Part shown: piece by piece, positions 1-9,162 of the stretch
Numbering within the stretch: position 1 is the stretch's first letter
Layout of the letters: every line of letters starts with the position of its first letter
Assembly (NCBI RefSeq): GCF_000264945.2
Contig: NZ_CP013070.1
Coordinates: 2,542,001 to 2,606,000 of the forward strand
Source: Sphingobium indicum B90A
Lineage (GTDB): Bacteria; Pseudomonadota; Alphaproteobacteria; Sphingomonadales; Sphingomonadaceae
Length of the DNA: 64,000 nt
Direction: 5' to 3'
Position numbers and translations under genes: made by a program
The notes under the pieces: model-generated
The model's input: the letters and a program-made list of their open reading frames with translations, nothing else
Database searches by the model: none
Told to the model about the DNA's origin: nothing

Positions 1-1177
1 CACCTTCCCAATCAGCGCGCAGGGGTTCCATTACGGTGGGGCCGACCAGTCGCTCTACATAGGCGCGCGGAGTGAAATGCGCGCCAAGCTTGGCGCGTTC
101 TTTGGCATTCAGCGCACGCTCAAGCAAGGTTCCGAAAATTGCTGGCTCGACCTGGCGCCAGTCCGATGCCGCTGCGTCGATGAGGACGTTGATCTCACGC
201 TGATCAAGCGCCAGCGCACTGGCATCCTTAAAGAGGTATCCATTGAACTGACGCACAACCTCCCCTGCCTCACCAAGGCCAAACGCAAGGCCACCGGTAT
301 CCATCGCCTCCCATAGCTGACTGAGTTGGGGGGCCAGGAGTTCGGGGCGATCGCGGACTTTTTTCAAGAGCGCGCTGAAACTCGCCTTCGGAATAAGACC
401 AGTGTCCTCCGCGAACATGGTAAAGAGGAGACGCATAAGGAAGGCCGCCACGCGATCCGGGTCCTGCTCTCGAGCTTCGATACCCTGGGCTAGAACAGCC
501 AGATGATCCGCAATTTTTCGCGTAACCCGTGCCGCCTCGGCCGAGGGGTCGAGCGACATTGGCATGGTCCAAATTGCCGCCAGGCGCTCCCGGACTGTCT
601 TGTCGCGCAGTTCATCGAGGGTAATTCGATACCGACGACGGTCGGGAAATGGCGCATAGCCTTTCCCGTTGCGTTGAAAGTCCGCATAGACGTCGATGCA
701 ATATCCAACGTCGCTGACCAGCAGGAAAGGTGGCCAGCCATGTGAGCGGGGCAAATTCTTAGCGTAGCCCTCCGCTTGACTTGCAGCTCGCTGCATAGCG
801 CCGGTCCATGCAGCGGTGTCTCGACGAGCCATGCCGCGCTTGAAGCGGTCCTCCGCAGTCTGGCCAAAGAAGTCGCGAAGCGAGTAACCTTGACCAGCGT
901 CGACTGCCGCCAGGTCGGCACTGCTACCTTGCTTAGCCTCTAAGATGAAACTGCCACGCTTATAGCAATCAATCCAGCCGTTGGATGTAGCGCCATCAAT
1001 CTCGGTTTTGATGACATGACGTTCGAAGACGTAATCATTCTGCGCTGTGTCACTTAGCGTTGGCCGCGGGGCCTCTACGCCGAGCAGTTGACACAGATCG
1101 GTTAGAAACAATTGTGTGTTGGCTCGCTCGTTGCCACCTGCGGGTGCCCACTTCGCAATAAAATCTTCGACGTCCAC
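1..1177 (-). CDS. MmeI-family class I DNA methyltransferase, N-terminal part (runs off the window)
   Basis: The reading frame enters from the left edge and starts at a GTG with an AAGGGGGG Shine-Dalgarno a few bases upstream; an in-frame TGA lies at 1208-1210, so the start is well bounded. About 392 residues are visible. The N-terminus reads WAPAGGNERANTQLF and is followed by a PD-(D/E)XK-like stretch (EIDGATSNGWIDCYKRG, then FILEAKQ). Near the window edge comes LGAHFTPRAYVERLV, the entry to the methylase domain. This layout is that of MmeI-like fused restriction-modification proteins and of related orphan or phage-defence methylases. Because the catalytic SAM-binding and NPPY motifs lie outside the window, activity cannot be judged. 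It probably modifies adenine in DNA and could protect the element or act in defence. Confidence 0.8.
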   Translation of the reverse strand, partial: MDVEDFIAKWAPAGGNERANTQLFLTDLCQLLGVEAPRPTLSDTAQNDYVFERHVIKTEIDGATSNGWIDCYKRGSFILEAKQGSSADLAAVDAGQGYSLRDFFGQTAEDRFKRGMARRDTAAWTGAMQRAASQAEGYAKNLPRSHGWPPFLLVSDVGYCIDVYADFQRNGKGYAPFPDRRRYRITLDELRDKTVRERLAAIWTMPMSLDPSAEAARVTRKIADHLAVLAQGIEAREQDPDRVAAFLMRLLFTMFAEDTGLIPKASFSALLKKVRDRPELLAPQLSQLWEAMDTGGLAFGLGEAGEVVRQFNGYLFKDASALALDQREINVLIDAAASDWRQVEPAIFGTLLERALNAKERAKLGAHFTPRAYVERLVGPTVMEPLRADWEG

Positions 1178-1256
1178 AGGCCCCCCTTGCTCTGAGTCTT
1201 TTGGGGCTCAGGACGATGAGGATCAAGCTATTCCGTGCGAGCGGTTTCAGTCGCGC

Positions 1257-2141
1257 CTATCGACTGCGAGATCGCTGGATAGGTGGGTGAACCTTAGACG
1301 ATTCCTGTCGGCCGGACGCGACTTTGACAGGCCCCCGTTCCCGTGTATCCCTGACCGTGGCAGGACGAATTTGATGACCCTGTTCGACGTGGTTTCGCAG
1401 TTTCGTGGTCGCGACCTTCATAACACGCGAGATCGCTTCGGGATTGTCGAACAATGCGGTTCGCACGACCGCCTCGATCACTCGCAACTGACTTTGCGCG
1501 GCTCGCTCGTTTCTGTCTCCGGGCGCCTCAGGTCGGGATCGCGTCGGTCGCTCGCGAGCCTGTGACTGACCTCGGCCGGACTCCAGGCTGATTGATGGAA
1601 CGGCAGCCGGCGCAATACTGTTGCGGCTCTTGTCTCGCCGTAGCCGATCCAATTCTTGTAGGTCGCGTTCGTTCGGCCGATATCCTCGTACTTCCAATCC
1701 TTGGCGACTGGCCTCGAGCCATGCTGCCCGGCGGAAGGCTTCGCTGCCAGTAAGATGAACATTCGACCATCCGCGATGCCGGGCGATGGCGACGAGATCA
1801 CGCACGACCTCCTCACTCTCGCTCGAGGTGACAAGACGCCGCCCTTGGTCCCGAAATGCAGGCTCTTTTGCCTGCGCCGTCGTGAAGTAGGCCGGTTCGC
1901 CCGACCATTTGCCGGTCGACGAAAAGTAGCGCTTTCGCAGGGGCTCCGGTATGTCGCCGGCAGAAATTGATCGGGGCTCGACCCCTGCCCCCTCCTTGCC
2001 TTTGTTAGGGGTGCCGGGATCCTTGGGAATGTCGTCCCGCGTGTCTTTCCCAGAACGCGGTGCGGACTGACCTTCACCGATTGAAATGGCATTGGCGCGC
2101 TTCCTGGCGCCCCGCGAATTCTCGGACTTCTCAGCGGACAT
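1257..2141 (-). CDS. LPD7-domain protein, relaxase-associated
   Basis: 294 residues from the ATG at 2141, which lies inside the end of the coupling-protein gene (11-base overlap), so the two are translationally coupled. The N-terminal 60 residues are charged and probably disordered. Residues about 60-180 resemble the LPD7 domain found at the C-terminus of many alphaproteobacterial relaxases (a KRYFSS..GKWSG start, YFTT, then a toprim-like VVRDLVAIARHRGW..VHLTGSEAFRR and an EVRGYRPNERDLQEL end). The C-terminus is basic (Lys/Arg-rich). Here the domain stands alone without a MobA/VirD2 nuclease domain, so the true relaxase is presumably outside the window. Likely role: DNA processing or substrate delivery to VirD4. 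Family assignment is by eye. Confidence 0.65.
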   Translation of the reverse strand: MSAEKSENSRGARKRANAISIGEGQSAPRSGKDTRDDIPKDPGTPNKGKEGAGVEPRSISAGDIPEPLRKRYFSSTGKWSGEPAYFTTAQAKEPAFRDQGRRLVTSSESEEVVRDLVAIARHRGWSNVHLTGSEAFRRAAWLEASRQGLEVRGYRPNERDLQELDRLRRDKSRNSIAPAAVPSISLESGRGQSQARERPTRSRPEAPGDRNERAAQSQLRVIEAVVRTALFDNPEAISRVMKVATTKLRNHVEQGHQIRPATVRDTRERGPVKVASGRQESSKVHPPIQRSRSR

Positions 2142-4095
2142 GGGCTGTCCTTTCCTGGATAATGGATGTGGATGGCTGCCCGACCGATGGCAAAAGTGCC
2201 CGCTCGACCATCGCCGACACGAACGCGATCGCGGCGGCCTCGTCGCCCGGGGGCGGCAGTTCGGCCAGGTCGCCCAGAACCAGCATGTCATCCGTGATCT
2301 TGGCCGCACCTGCCAGCTCGGCGTCGGTCATTTCCCGCATCACAATTTCCTCCTGTATGGTCTCGCCCGAGCTTGTCGCCGGCTGCTGTGGGGCGCCGCT
2401 CAGACCGGGTGTACCAGCGCCCTGCCGCGCTGAAGCCGGCGTAGGTGGGGAAAGCATTGCCGCGATTGGACGGGCGGACGGCACAGGCGGAGCAACCACC
2501 CGCCGAGTGAAGCGCGGCATCCGGTAATAGGCGATCTTGCGCCCTCGAATTGGGGGGATGCCGGCGCGAAGGAGCAGGAGCTCGTTCTTCGGCAGCTGCA
2601 TGAGCTCTTGCGGCAGCAGGAGCGCGCGGCGCTGATCAGATTCCGAGATGCTCCGGTTCGCCAGTAGCCCGTGGATGGTACGGCTGCGGGATTTCACGTT
2701 CATCGTGAAAAAGCCGAGCCGTTCGGAAAGTTCGTTCGCGACCTTCAGCTCCTTAGGCGTGAAGACAACCTCGAGGCCGCAATTGGCGATGATCTCGTCG
2801 GTGACATCGGGACCGTAGATTGCGCGAAGCTGGGATCGGCTCTGAATGACCGGAACCAGGCGCAGGCCATAGCCGGCGACGTAGGAGAAGCCGCTCGCAA
2901 TCACCGAGGCTTTGCCGAGCCTGGCGAACTCGTCGAGCAGGACCAGGACCGGGACATTGCTAGCGCCCTCAGGAAGGTCGCGGGTGTTGAGATCCACGAG
3001 TTGCTGCAGGAACAGACTGTAGATCGGCGCGATGCGGTCGATATTGTCAGGCGACACGCCAAGGTAAATCGACATGCGCCGACGCCGCACCTCGCGCAGG
3101 TCGAAGTCGCTCTCCGAGGTGGCGGTATCCACCATGGGGTTGAGCCAGAGATTGAGCCGTGCGGTGATGGTCTGCTTGATCCCGGAAAAGGTGTTGTCCG
3201 AGGCCGAGGTGAAATCTTGGATCGCGGACACGCAAGCTTGGCTGAGGCGCTGGCCCACCCTGCGAGCTTCCTGAAGCGCTGCGGGAAGGTCGCTCTTGGG
3301 ATCCCCGCTCGTGAGGCGGCGGTATATCTCGCCGATGGTGAAGGGCAGGCCCGGGTTGGATGCGACCAGGGCGCCGACGCCGACAAAGGCCGCTCGCGCG
3401 GCCTCCGCCCAGAAGGGATCGGATCGCTCGGGCGCGGGGAACAGCATGCCCGCGATCTTCTGCAGCTCGTTGATGACTTCGGTGTCATCAGTCCGCCTGA
3501 TGTGCGCCAGGGGGTTGTACCGCGCCGTCCGCCCCTCCGCGTCGAGCGGATCGAACAGATGCACTGCTTGGCCGGCCCGTGCCCGATAGCCGGCGCTTGC
3601 GCCCCAGTTCTCCCGCTTCACGTCGAGCACGATCACCGAATCTGGCCAGGTCAGCAGATTGGGAATGACGACGCCCACGCCCTTGCCCGCTCGCGTGGGC
3701 GCCTCGAGCAGAACATGCTCGCTCCCGCCGAATATCAGGAAACGTCCAGCCTTGCGGCCGACAACGATGCCGGCAGCGTCGCGAAGGCCCTCCCGCCGGA
3801 TCTCGCCTTCGCGCGCAAACCGGGCGGTGCCGTGCAATGCTGGCCCGCGGCGCAGAATCCCGATTGCGAGGAGCCCGACCACAACAGCGCCCGCCAGAGC
3901 CCCGCGCTTTAGCCAAAGAATAAGCAGCGGGTCCGCCCGATAGTACCACAACCATGCGGGCAAGGCCGTGATGTCGGTGTTCGGGCCGATCTGGCCCATC
4001 CCAAAGAGGGCAACTGGCACGGCGATGGCGCAGCACAATAAGGTGCCGCCGGCAACGGACAGGCCGATGATCCAGAAGTTACGCTGCACCGGCAT
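2131..4095 (-). CDS. virD4: Type IV secretion coupling protein VirD4/TraG
   Basis: 654 residues from ATG 4095, which overlaps the end of virB11 by 17 bases. Two N-terminal membrane segments (about 8-34 and 65-82) are followed by a Walker A loop APTRAGKG (132-139), a Walker B VLVLLDEFARLGK, and the conserved IIANCGLEVVFTPKE region of TraG/VirD4 ATPases. The protein sits in the inner membrane and links the relaxosome to the secretion channel. Length fits VirD4/TraG (600-700). The C-terminal 100 residues are proline/alanine-rich and acidic, as in other coupling proteins. It is the second-last gene of the transfer operon. Confidence 0.95.
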   Translation of the reverse strand: MPVQRNFWIIGLSVAGGTLLCCAIAVPVALFGMGQIGPNTDITALPAWLWYYRADPLLILWLKRGALAGAVVVGLLAIGILRRGPALHGTARFAREGEIRREGLRDAAGIVVGRKAGRFLIFGGSEHVLLEAPTRAGKGVGVVIPNLLTWPDSVIVLDVKRENWGASAGYRARAGQAVHLFDPLDAEGRTARYNPLAHIRRTDDTEVINELQKIAGMLFPAPERSDPFWAEAARAAFVGVGALVASNPGLPFTIGEIYRRLTSGDPKSDLPAALQEARRVGQRLSQACVSAIQDFTSASDNTFSGIKQTITARLNLWLNPMVDTATSESDFDLREVRRRRMSIYLGVSPDNIDRIAPIYSLFLQQLVDLNTRDLPEGASNVPVLVLLDEFARLGKASVIASGFSYVAGYGLRLVPVIQSRSQLRAIYGPDVTDEIIANCGLEVVFTPKELKVANELSERLGFFTMNVKSRSRTIHGLLANRSISESDQRRALLLPQELMQLPKNELLLLRAGIPPIRGRKIAYYRMPRFTRRVVAPPVPSARPIAAMLSPPTPASARQGAGTPGLSGAPQQPATSSGETIQEEIVMREMTDAELAGAAKITDDMLVLGDLAELPPPGDEAAAIAFVSAMVERALLPSVGQPSTSIIQERTAHVR

Positions 4096-5083
4096 CGCCC
4101 ACCTTCGGGTGGAAGTAGACCTCTTCGACCTCAAAGCGACCGCCATGGCGCCGGGTCTGGACGACCACATCGATGAGCATTCGCAAAAGTCCGCGGATAT
4201 CATCGCGCGCGAGATCGCGGCCGCCCTCGGATTCCTTGACGAGCAATGTCAGCTGCTCGAAGGCGCCCGCCGCAGAGCCAGCATGGACGGTGGTGATCGA
4301 CCCAGGGTGCCCCGAGTTGACGTTGCGCAGGTAGAAGAAGGCGGTGCCGTCGCGCAGCTCCTGCAGCAGGATCCGGTCCGGGCGCATGCGCAGCGCGCTC
4401 TCGAGCAGCTGCTTGGGACCGACCTTCGCACGGCCCTGCCCTTCGCCCGAATAGACCATGTGAACGACATTGCGATGGGGCACGATGAGTTCGCGCGTGT
4501 CCTCGATCGTAAGCAGCCGCTCGTCGGGCGGGATGAGCTGGATAAGCGCTTTCGCCAAGGTCGTCTTGCCGGACCCGGTCGCCCCGCTGACCAGGATATT
4601 CTTGCGCGCGGCGACCGCGACCTTGAAAAAGGCTGGCCAGTCGCCCGCGTCGCGAAGTGCCACCAACTCGGCGTCGGTTTCGGTAAGGTCCCGGGCGCTC
4701 GCGCGCGTCGTGTCAAAGAGGCCAGCGCGTGCGAGCTGGTCGATCGGCAGGGTTACGGTCGAGGGCTTGCGTATCGTAAAGGACGGGCAGCCGCTCGGCG
4801 TCACCGACGGGATCACGATCTGGCAGCGCTCGCCGCCTGGGAGGACGGTCGAACAGATCGGCGTCTGCCCATCGATGTCCTGGTGCGTGAAGCTTGCCGC
4901 GGCGACGGCGAGCGTTCCAAGCCACTCGCTGTCCAGTTCAGGCAACTCATGCCATCGCCACCCCTGCCGGTCCTCGATCCCCGCCTCGCCCGGGCGGTTG
5001 ATGACGAGCTCGGTTACATCATCCGGCTCCAGCAACGGAAGAAGCGGTTCGAGATAATGGCGGAGGACGGCGGTATCGCGCAT
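4079..5083 (-). CDS. virB11: VirB11 secretion ATPase
   Basis: 334 residues, the usual VirB11 size. Walker A is GATGSGKTT at about 167-175, followed by the Asp box LLTIEDTREL, the Walker B region DRILLQELRDG and the His box GHPGSITTVHAGS. These are the signatures of the hexameric secretion ATPases that sit on the cytoplasmic face of the channel and switch it between pilus building and DNA transfer. The gene lies three bases after the virB10 stop codon and overlaps virD4 downstream. The start ATG at 5083 gives an N-terminus typical of the family (LEPLLPLLEPDDVTELVINRPGE). Confidence 0.96.
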   Translation of the reverse strand: MRDTAVLRHYLEPLLPLLEPDDVTELVINRPGEAGIEDRQGWRWHELPELDSEWLGTLAVAAASFTHQDIDGQTPICSTVLPGGERCQIVIPSVTPSGCPSFTIRKPSTVTLPIDQLARAGLFDTTRASARDLTETDAELVALRDAGDWPAFFKVAVAARKNILVSGATGSGKTTLAKALIQLIPPDERLLTIEDTRELIVPHRNVVHMVYSGEGQGRAKVGPKQLLESALRMRPDRILLQELRDGTAFFYLRNVNSGHPGSITTVHAGSAAGAFEQLTLLVKESEGGRDLARDDIRGLLRMLIDVVVQTRRHGGRFEVEEVYFHPKVGDAGAA

Positions 5084-5086
5084 GGC

Positions 5087-6304
5087 TTACCGCCGCAGCT
5101 CCAGATTGTAGACATCGGCGAAGTTGAAGTCCTTGGCGACGAAGATACCGACCTCCTCGCCCTGGTTCTTTTTCAGCACCGGCCGGATGTTGATGTTGTT
5201 CTGGAGCGCGATCGCGGCCCCTTCGCTCGGCGCACGCGTGACATTGTTGAAATTGCCGTTGCCGCTCGATGCGGCCTGCCCGGCAATATAGGCGGCGTCA
5301 TCGACGAGCGAGAGTAGGAGCGCGCCGCCGAACCGTGCCCAGAAGAAGCTGTCGACCGCTCCGGCGAGCCCGGCGCGGCCGAGCGCGTCTGACCCAGGCG
5401 AGGCAAGGTCGATGCGGACGCCTTGTGGCGTCACCGCCCGGGTCCAAAGCACAAAGAGGCGGTTCTGCCCCTGTTGGATGCCCCCGCGATACTCGCCGAG
5501 TACGCGCGTGCCCTTTTCCATGAGCACGACCCGGCCATTCTCGGAATACACGTCCCGTGGAATCAGGCAGGACGTGTATCCAGGCTGTGCGGAATTGATG
5601 GCCGTCTGAAGGGTGCAGGGAATCAATGTCCCCGCAGTGATCAGAAAATTGCGATTGGGGAGCATCGAGGCTCGCGCTTCGCCTACGGCTGAGCTTTGTC
5701 GCAGCAAGTCCAGCGCATTGGGCGCACCGCCCTCCGTACTCCCTGGCGTTCCTGAATTTTCGGTCGGTTGCGCGCTCGAGGCCGCCGCCGGGCCTTGCGA
5801 GGTCTCTCCACCGAGATCGCGCCCGCCATAGGCGATGAGTGTCGACCGTCGCGCCTGGTCGGCCAGGTTCGGCCGGGCGCCTGACGGGCCGGGCGCTGCA
5901 CCGGGCTGCATGGCAGGGACGATCTGACCGTCGGGGCCAGGAACCCCGGCTGCGGGATTGAGCACCGGTGCGTTGGGATCGTTCCCGCCTGCGCCGAGCG
6001 GTCTCGGCTGCGGCGCGACCGCCGCGTAATCGACGGTTTCCCGGGCCACGATATCGCGCCGCTCTTGGGCCGCCCCGCCCGGTGCAGTGAGGTCACGATT
6101 GGAGGCCTGTTGGCTCGTTCCGGAATTAACCCACAGGATGCCGAGTACCATCGCCGTGCCGGCAAAGATGAGGGCGGTATTACGCTTGGAAGGCGTCATC
6201 CCCCCGATCGGCTCGATACCGCGCTCGTGCAGGATCTCGTCTTTTTCTGGCGTGAGATCGGCGCTCGGCAGAGGGCGCGAAACGGAGGATGGATCTTCAA
6301 CCAT
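5087..6304 (-). CDS. virB10: VirB10/TrbI channel scaffold protein
   Basis: 405 residues. A short cytoplasmic N-terminus is followed by one membrane helix (about 43-58, TALIFAGTAMVLGILWV) and a proline/glycine-rich periplasmic linker (about 65-190). The C-terminal beta-barrel domain carries LITAGTLIPCTLQTAI, SCLIPRDVYSENGRVVLMEKGT and VLGEYRGGIQQGQNRLFVLW, hallmarks of TrbI/VirB10. The protein spans both membranes and forms the core complex with VirB7 and VirB9. It starts three bases after virB9 ends and stops three bases before virB11 begins. Confidence 0.96.
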   Translation of the reverse strand: MVEDPSSVSRPLPSADLTPEKDEILHERGIEPIGGMTPSKRNTALIFAGTAMVLGILWVNSGTSQQASNRDLTAPGGAAQERRDIVARETVDYAAVAPQPRPLGAGGNDPNAPVLNPAAGVPGPDGQIVPAMQPGAAPGPSGARPNLADQARRSTLIAYGGRDLGGETSQGPAAASSAQPTENSGTPGSTEGGAPNALDLLRQSSAVGEARASMLPNRNFLITAGTLIPCTLQTAINSAQPGYTSCLIPRDVYSENGRVVLMEKGTRVLGEYRGGIQQGQNRLFVLWTRAVTPQGVRIDLASPGSDALGRAGLAGAVDSFFWARFGGALLLSLVDDAAYIAGQAASSGNGNFNNVTRAPSEGAAIALQNNINIRPVLKKNQGEEVGIFVAKDFNFADVYNLELRR

Positions 6305-6307
6305 GGC

Positions 6308-7165
6308 TCATTCCTGCGGATGTGTGATGGTGCGCTCGACATGGGGCGACCCGGTGTTCGTCCCATGATCGACCCCATAGGGTTCTGGCGCCTGATTATA
6401 GATGCACAGCACCTCGCCGCCCCGCCGAAGGCGCAGCTGACGCGCCACCAGATGGACGACGACGAATTCGTCACGGACGTCGAAGGGAACCAGCGTCTCA
6501 GACCCGTCTGGTCGCACCAGATATATAGCCGGCACCTCGCGGTTCGCTGGGAAACGCAACACCGTGAACTGCCCGTTATCGGAGACCTCCGACGGCTGAA
6601 GCTCGCTGGAGCCCTGCACCTTGTAGTTCATGTTGCGAGGCCCTTCGACGACCCCATGATCGAGAGCGCCGCGAACGGCCCGGCTCTCCAGGGCAGCCGC
6701 CTGCATGGCAATCTGCGCGGCCCTGAGACGCGCGGCGCGGTCTGCATCGTCCCTGGGATATCGGAACCGCACCTGAAAATAGGCTTGGCCGTTGCGGCCC
6801 GTGATCGGACCGCTGCGAGCGGTCAACTCGAACGCATAGCTGCGCAATTCGCCTCCGCGCGACGTGGTGACGATGAGATTGGTCGGTCCGGCACGCTCAC
6901 GCGGCTTGAGGAACAGGATGTGCCCGGCGACGGCGACCTCCCAAGATACGGTGTCGCCCAGCGCGACGTGCTGGATCGTCTCATCGTCGCTCAGGACAAT
7001 CTGTGTTGCGGTCCGGAACGTGCCGACGATCCGATAGACCTCGGTCTCTTCATATTCGACGAACTTGACGCGCGGGTCGGACGGACCACCTCGCGGAACT
7101 TCGACCGCGTGCGCCGCCGTTACAGGCACCAGCGCGCAAATGATGGCGGCGGAGAGCGCCCTCAT
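6308..7165 (-). CDS. virB9: VirB9/TrbG outer-membrane core protein
   Basis: 285 residues from ATG 7165, whose first bases overlap the virB8 stop (ATGA); the longer frame upstream is inside virB8 and was not used. A signal peptide (MRALSAAIICALVPVTAAHA) is followed by the TrbG/VirB9 domain: DPRVKFVEYEETEVYRI near the start, TNLIVTT, YFQVRFRYP, and a C-terminal FTVLRFPANREVPAIYLV with VVHLVARQLRLRRG. Partner of VirB7 and VirB10 in the periplasmic core ring. The last residues are somewhat extended beyond the usual family end. Confidence 0.95.
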   Translation of the reverse strand: MRALSAAIICALVPVTAAHAVEVPRGGPSDPRVKFVEYEETEVYRIVGTFRTATQIVLSDDETIQHVALGDTVSWEVAVAGHILFLKPRERAGPTNLIVTTSRGGELRSYAFELTARSGPITGRNGQAYFQVRFRYPRDDADRAARLRAAQIAMQAAALESRAVRGALDHGVVEGPRNMNYKVQGSSELQPSEVSDNGQFTVLRFPANREVPAIYLVRPDGSETLVPFDVRDEFVVVHLVARQLRLRRGGEVLCIYNQAPEPYGVDHGTNTGSPHVERTITHPQE

Positions 7166-7860
7166 CGGATCACCTCCGGATCGGCACGATAGTTTTCGAC
7201 CTGGAATCCCAGCGGGTTCCGGTAGCGATCGCCTTCCGCCATGGGCGCGTTGGCGTAGGCGAACGTGATCGTGGCGATCCAATCGCTGTTCTGGATGTCG
7301 GTCTCGGTCTGGACTGTCCGCGTGAACCGGACATTGGCGACGCGATCGTTGATGAAGGCGATGTTGCGCACGCGCGCCTGCACAACTGCGTTCTTGCCCC
7401 AGACATTTTGGGGACTGGCACCATTGTTGCTACTGTAGAAGCGCGCCCAGCGCTGCTGTTCGGTCGGCTGCGAGAGGATCGTCACGAACCGAAAATTTTC
7501 TTCGGCCGCTGCCGGGATCCAGCTTTCGCGGGTTCTCACATACTGGGCGAGGAAGTATTTGGTGACCGCCTCATCGTAGCGCATCGGCCGCTGCGTGAGC
7601 GCGGTCTGGACATCCACCGCGCCGGTGGTCTGGTTGACGCGAATAACATAGGGCACGACAGTCTTGAGAGGCGTCAGAGCCGCAACTGCGAAGATCGAGG
7701 CCGCGGCCAGGAGTGAGGCGATGGCCGCGATGCTCCAAGCGATGCGGGTCGAGCGCAGCGCGTTCCGGATCCTGTCCTGATCCCAGCTTCGTGCGTCCCG
7801 GAAATAGCGCTGCAGCCCCGATGCCGGCACCGCCTCCGAGCGGTCATCAGCAGCTCGCAT
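7162..7860 (-). CDS. virB8: VirB8/TrbF inner-membrane assembly protein
   Basis: 232 residues from ATG 7860, which overlaps the end of the preceding small lipoprotein gene. Short cytoplasmic tail, one membrane helix at about 41-63 (IAWSIAAIASLLAAASIFAV), then the NTF2-like periplasmic domain with VVPYVIRVNQTTGAVDV, the conserved YDEAVTKYFLAQYVRTRE segment and a C-terminal NPLGFQVENYRADPEV typical of VirB8. It nucleates assembly of the channel. Confidence 0.95.
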   Translation of the reverse strand: MRAADDRSEAVPASGLQRYFRDARSWDQDRIRNALRSTRIAWSIAAIASLLAAASIFAVAALTPLKTVVPYVIRVNQTTGAVDVQTALTQRPMRYDEAVTKYFLAQYVRTRESWIPAAAEENFRFVTILSQPTEQQRWARFYSSNNGASPQNVWGKNAVVQARVRNIAFINDRVANVRFTRTVQTETDIQNSDWIATITFAYANAPMAEGDRYRNPLGFQVENYRADPEVIR

Positions 7861-8185
7861 AATGCGGTCCCCTTGGTGCGAACGATACTTTGTCTCCGGA
7901 AGATGACGCGGAAGGCACGGCGGGCGGTGGGGGTGGATCGCCGTCTCTTGGATGCGATAGCGGCGGTATGGGCGGCGCAGCTCTCGGCGCCGTGGTCGCA
8001 GGCACAGGTGAGCCCGGTAAGACGCTTCCATAGATGTTCACGTCGCGCAGGTGATGGCCATTGCAAACCGCGAGCTTCTTTGGACCGGATGCACAGCCGA
8101 CGACGCCGAGCGCAGCCAGAACAACGCCCAGGCAGGTGACGCTACGGCGGAAGCTAGGCGCGAATATTGGTGAAGAAAAAGCCAT
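7847..8185 (-). CDS. virB7: VirB7-like small lipoprotein
   Basis: 112 residues. The signal peptide ends in a lipobox (GVVGCASG), so the mature protein is probably acylated and anchored in the outer membrane. A conserved segment GPKKLAVCNGHHLRDVNIYGSVLPG follows, then a proline-rich tail. It lies exactly where VirB7 is expected, between virB6 and virB8, and overlaps virB8 by 14 bases. VirB7 proteins are too short and variable for a safe family call, so the name rests on position, lipobox and the second cysteine. Confidence 0.7.
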   Translation of the reverse strand: MAFSSPIFAPSFRRSVTCLGVVLAALGVVGCASGPKKLAVCNGHHLRDVNIYGSVLPGSPVPATTAPRAAPPIPPLSHPRDGDPPPPPAVPSASSSGDKVSFAPRGPHYASC

Positions 8186-8196
8186 GAGATGCCTCG

Positions 8197-9141
8197 CTAC
8201 GCCGCTTCGATGGTGCCGCCGCGGTGAGCGGCGCGCTCCAAGTTGCGGCTGTTGCGCATGACGCGACGCTGTCGGAAGGGAGATGCCATCGTGCCCCAGG
8301 CCGTTCCGGCGAAGGCACCCACGCCGGCAGCGGCTCCCCCGGCTATTCCCGTTGCAATGGCTGGAGCCTGGAAGAAGAAGATCGTGCCCAAAAATATGTA
8401 CGCTGCAAACAGGACAGCACCGAAAGCCGTATCCACGACGCCTTCAGATGCTGCTGTTGCAGCCGCTCCGAGGTCTGTGATCAGGGTCGTGATGGCTATG
8501 ATTACAGCAAGGAGAACGATATAGTTGAATACTTGCCCCAGCCAGCCGTGGAAAAAACGCCTCGTTGGCTCGAAGAGAGCTAGAGCGATGAAGATGGGGC
8601 CAAGTGCGATAATGATCGCCAACGCAACTTTGGCAAATATAGTAATAGCAAATCCAACCGCTGCCGAGAGCCCAGCTAATGCCTTCAGCCCCAGGCTCAG
8701 CGCATAGAGGACCAGTTTATATGGGTTAATGTCGCTGTACGTTGCGGCTTCAGTCTCTATCCGTGCAACTATAGCATCACTTTGAGTGTAATAGTCGTCG
8801 AAGGCCTCTCCTACTGTGTCGATCGTCTTACCGGCGAGAGCTTGGGAGATCGCATCGGGCATTCCGTGGAAGAGCGGCGTCGTGATCCAATCGGAATAGG
8901 CGACCGTCGTCGCAGCAACATACAGCAGACAGAGCTTCACCATCCGATAGAATAGCTCACCCCATGGTTCGCTGATGATGCCCCGCATCACCATGTAGCC
9001 GAACAGGGCGATGTAGATAACCAGCCCGACAGCGAGCGGACCACGGACAACCTCTACGACGTTTTGGAGACGCTCGTTGAGGAAAAGATCAAGCTTCCCA
9101 TCAACGTTCGCGTAAAGTGAATTGAACATGTCCGTGGCCAT
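8197..9141 (-). CDS. virB6: VirB6/TrbL polytopic channel protein
   Basis: 314 residues. The ATG at 9141 was preferred over an in-frame TTG at 9153 because a GGAG ribosome site lies six bases before it. At least five hydrophobic segments are visible, including LAVGLVIYIALFGYMVM, LVLYALSLGLKALAGLSAAVGFAITI, ALAIIIALGPIFIALALF and YIVLLAVIIAITTLI. The GPIFIALALFEPTRRFFHGWLGQ motif is characteristic of TrbL/VirB6. It forms the inner-membrane part of the DNA path. Base composition of this gene is visibly more AT-rich than its neighbours. Confidence 0.92.
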   Translation of the reverse strand: MATDMFNSLYANVDGKLDLFLNERLQNVVEVVRGPLAVGLVIYIALFGYMVMRGIISEPWGELFYRMVKLCLLYVAATTVAYSDWITTPLFHGMPDAISQALAGKTIDTVGEAFDDYYTQSDAIVARIETEAATYSDINPYKLVLYALSLGLKALAGLSAAVGFAITIFAKVALAIIIALGPIFIALALFEPTRRFFHGWLGQVFNYIVLLAVIIAITTLITDLGAAATAASEGVVDTAFGAVLFAAYIFLGTIFFFQAPAIATGIAGGAAAGVGAFAGTAWGTMASPFRQRRVMRNSRNLERAAHRGGTIEAA

Positions 9142-9162
9142 GCGAAGCTCCAAGGCGCTGGA

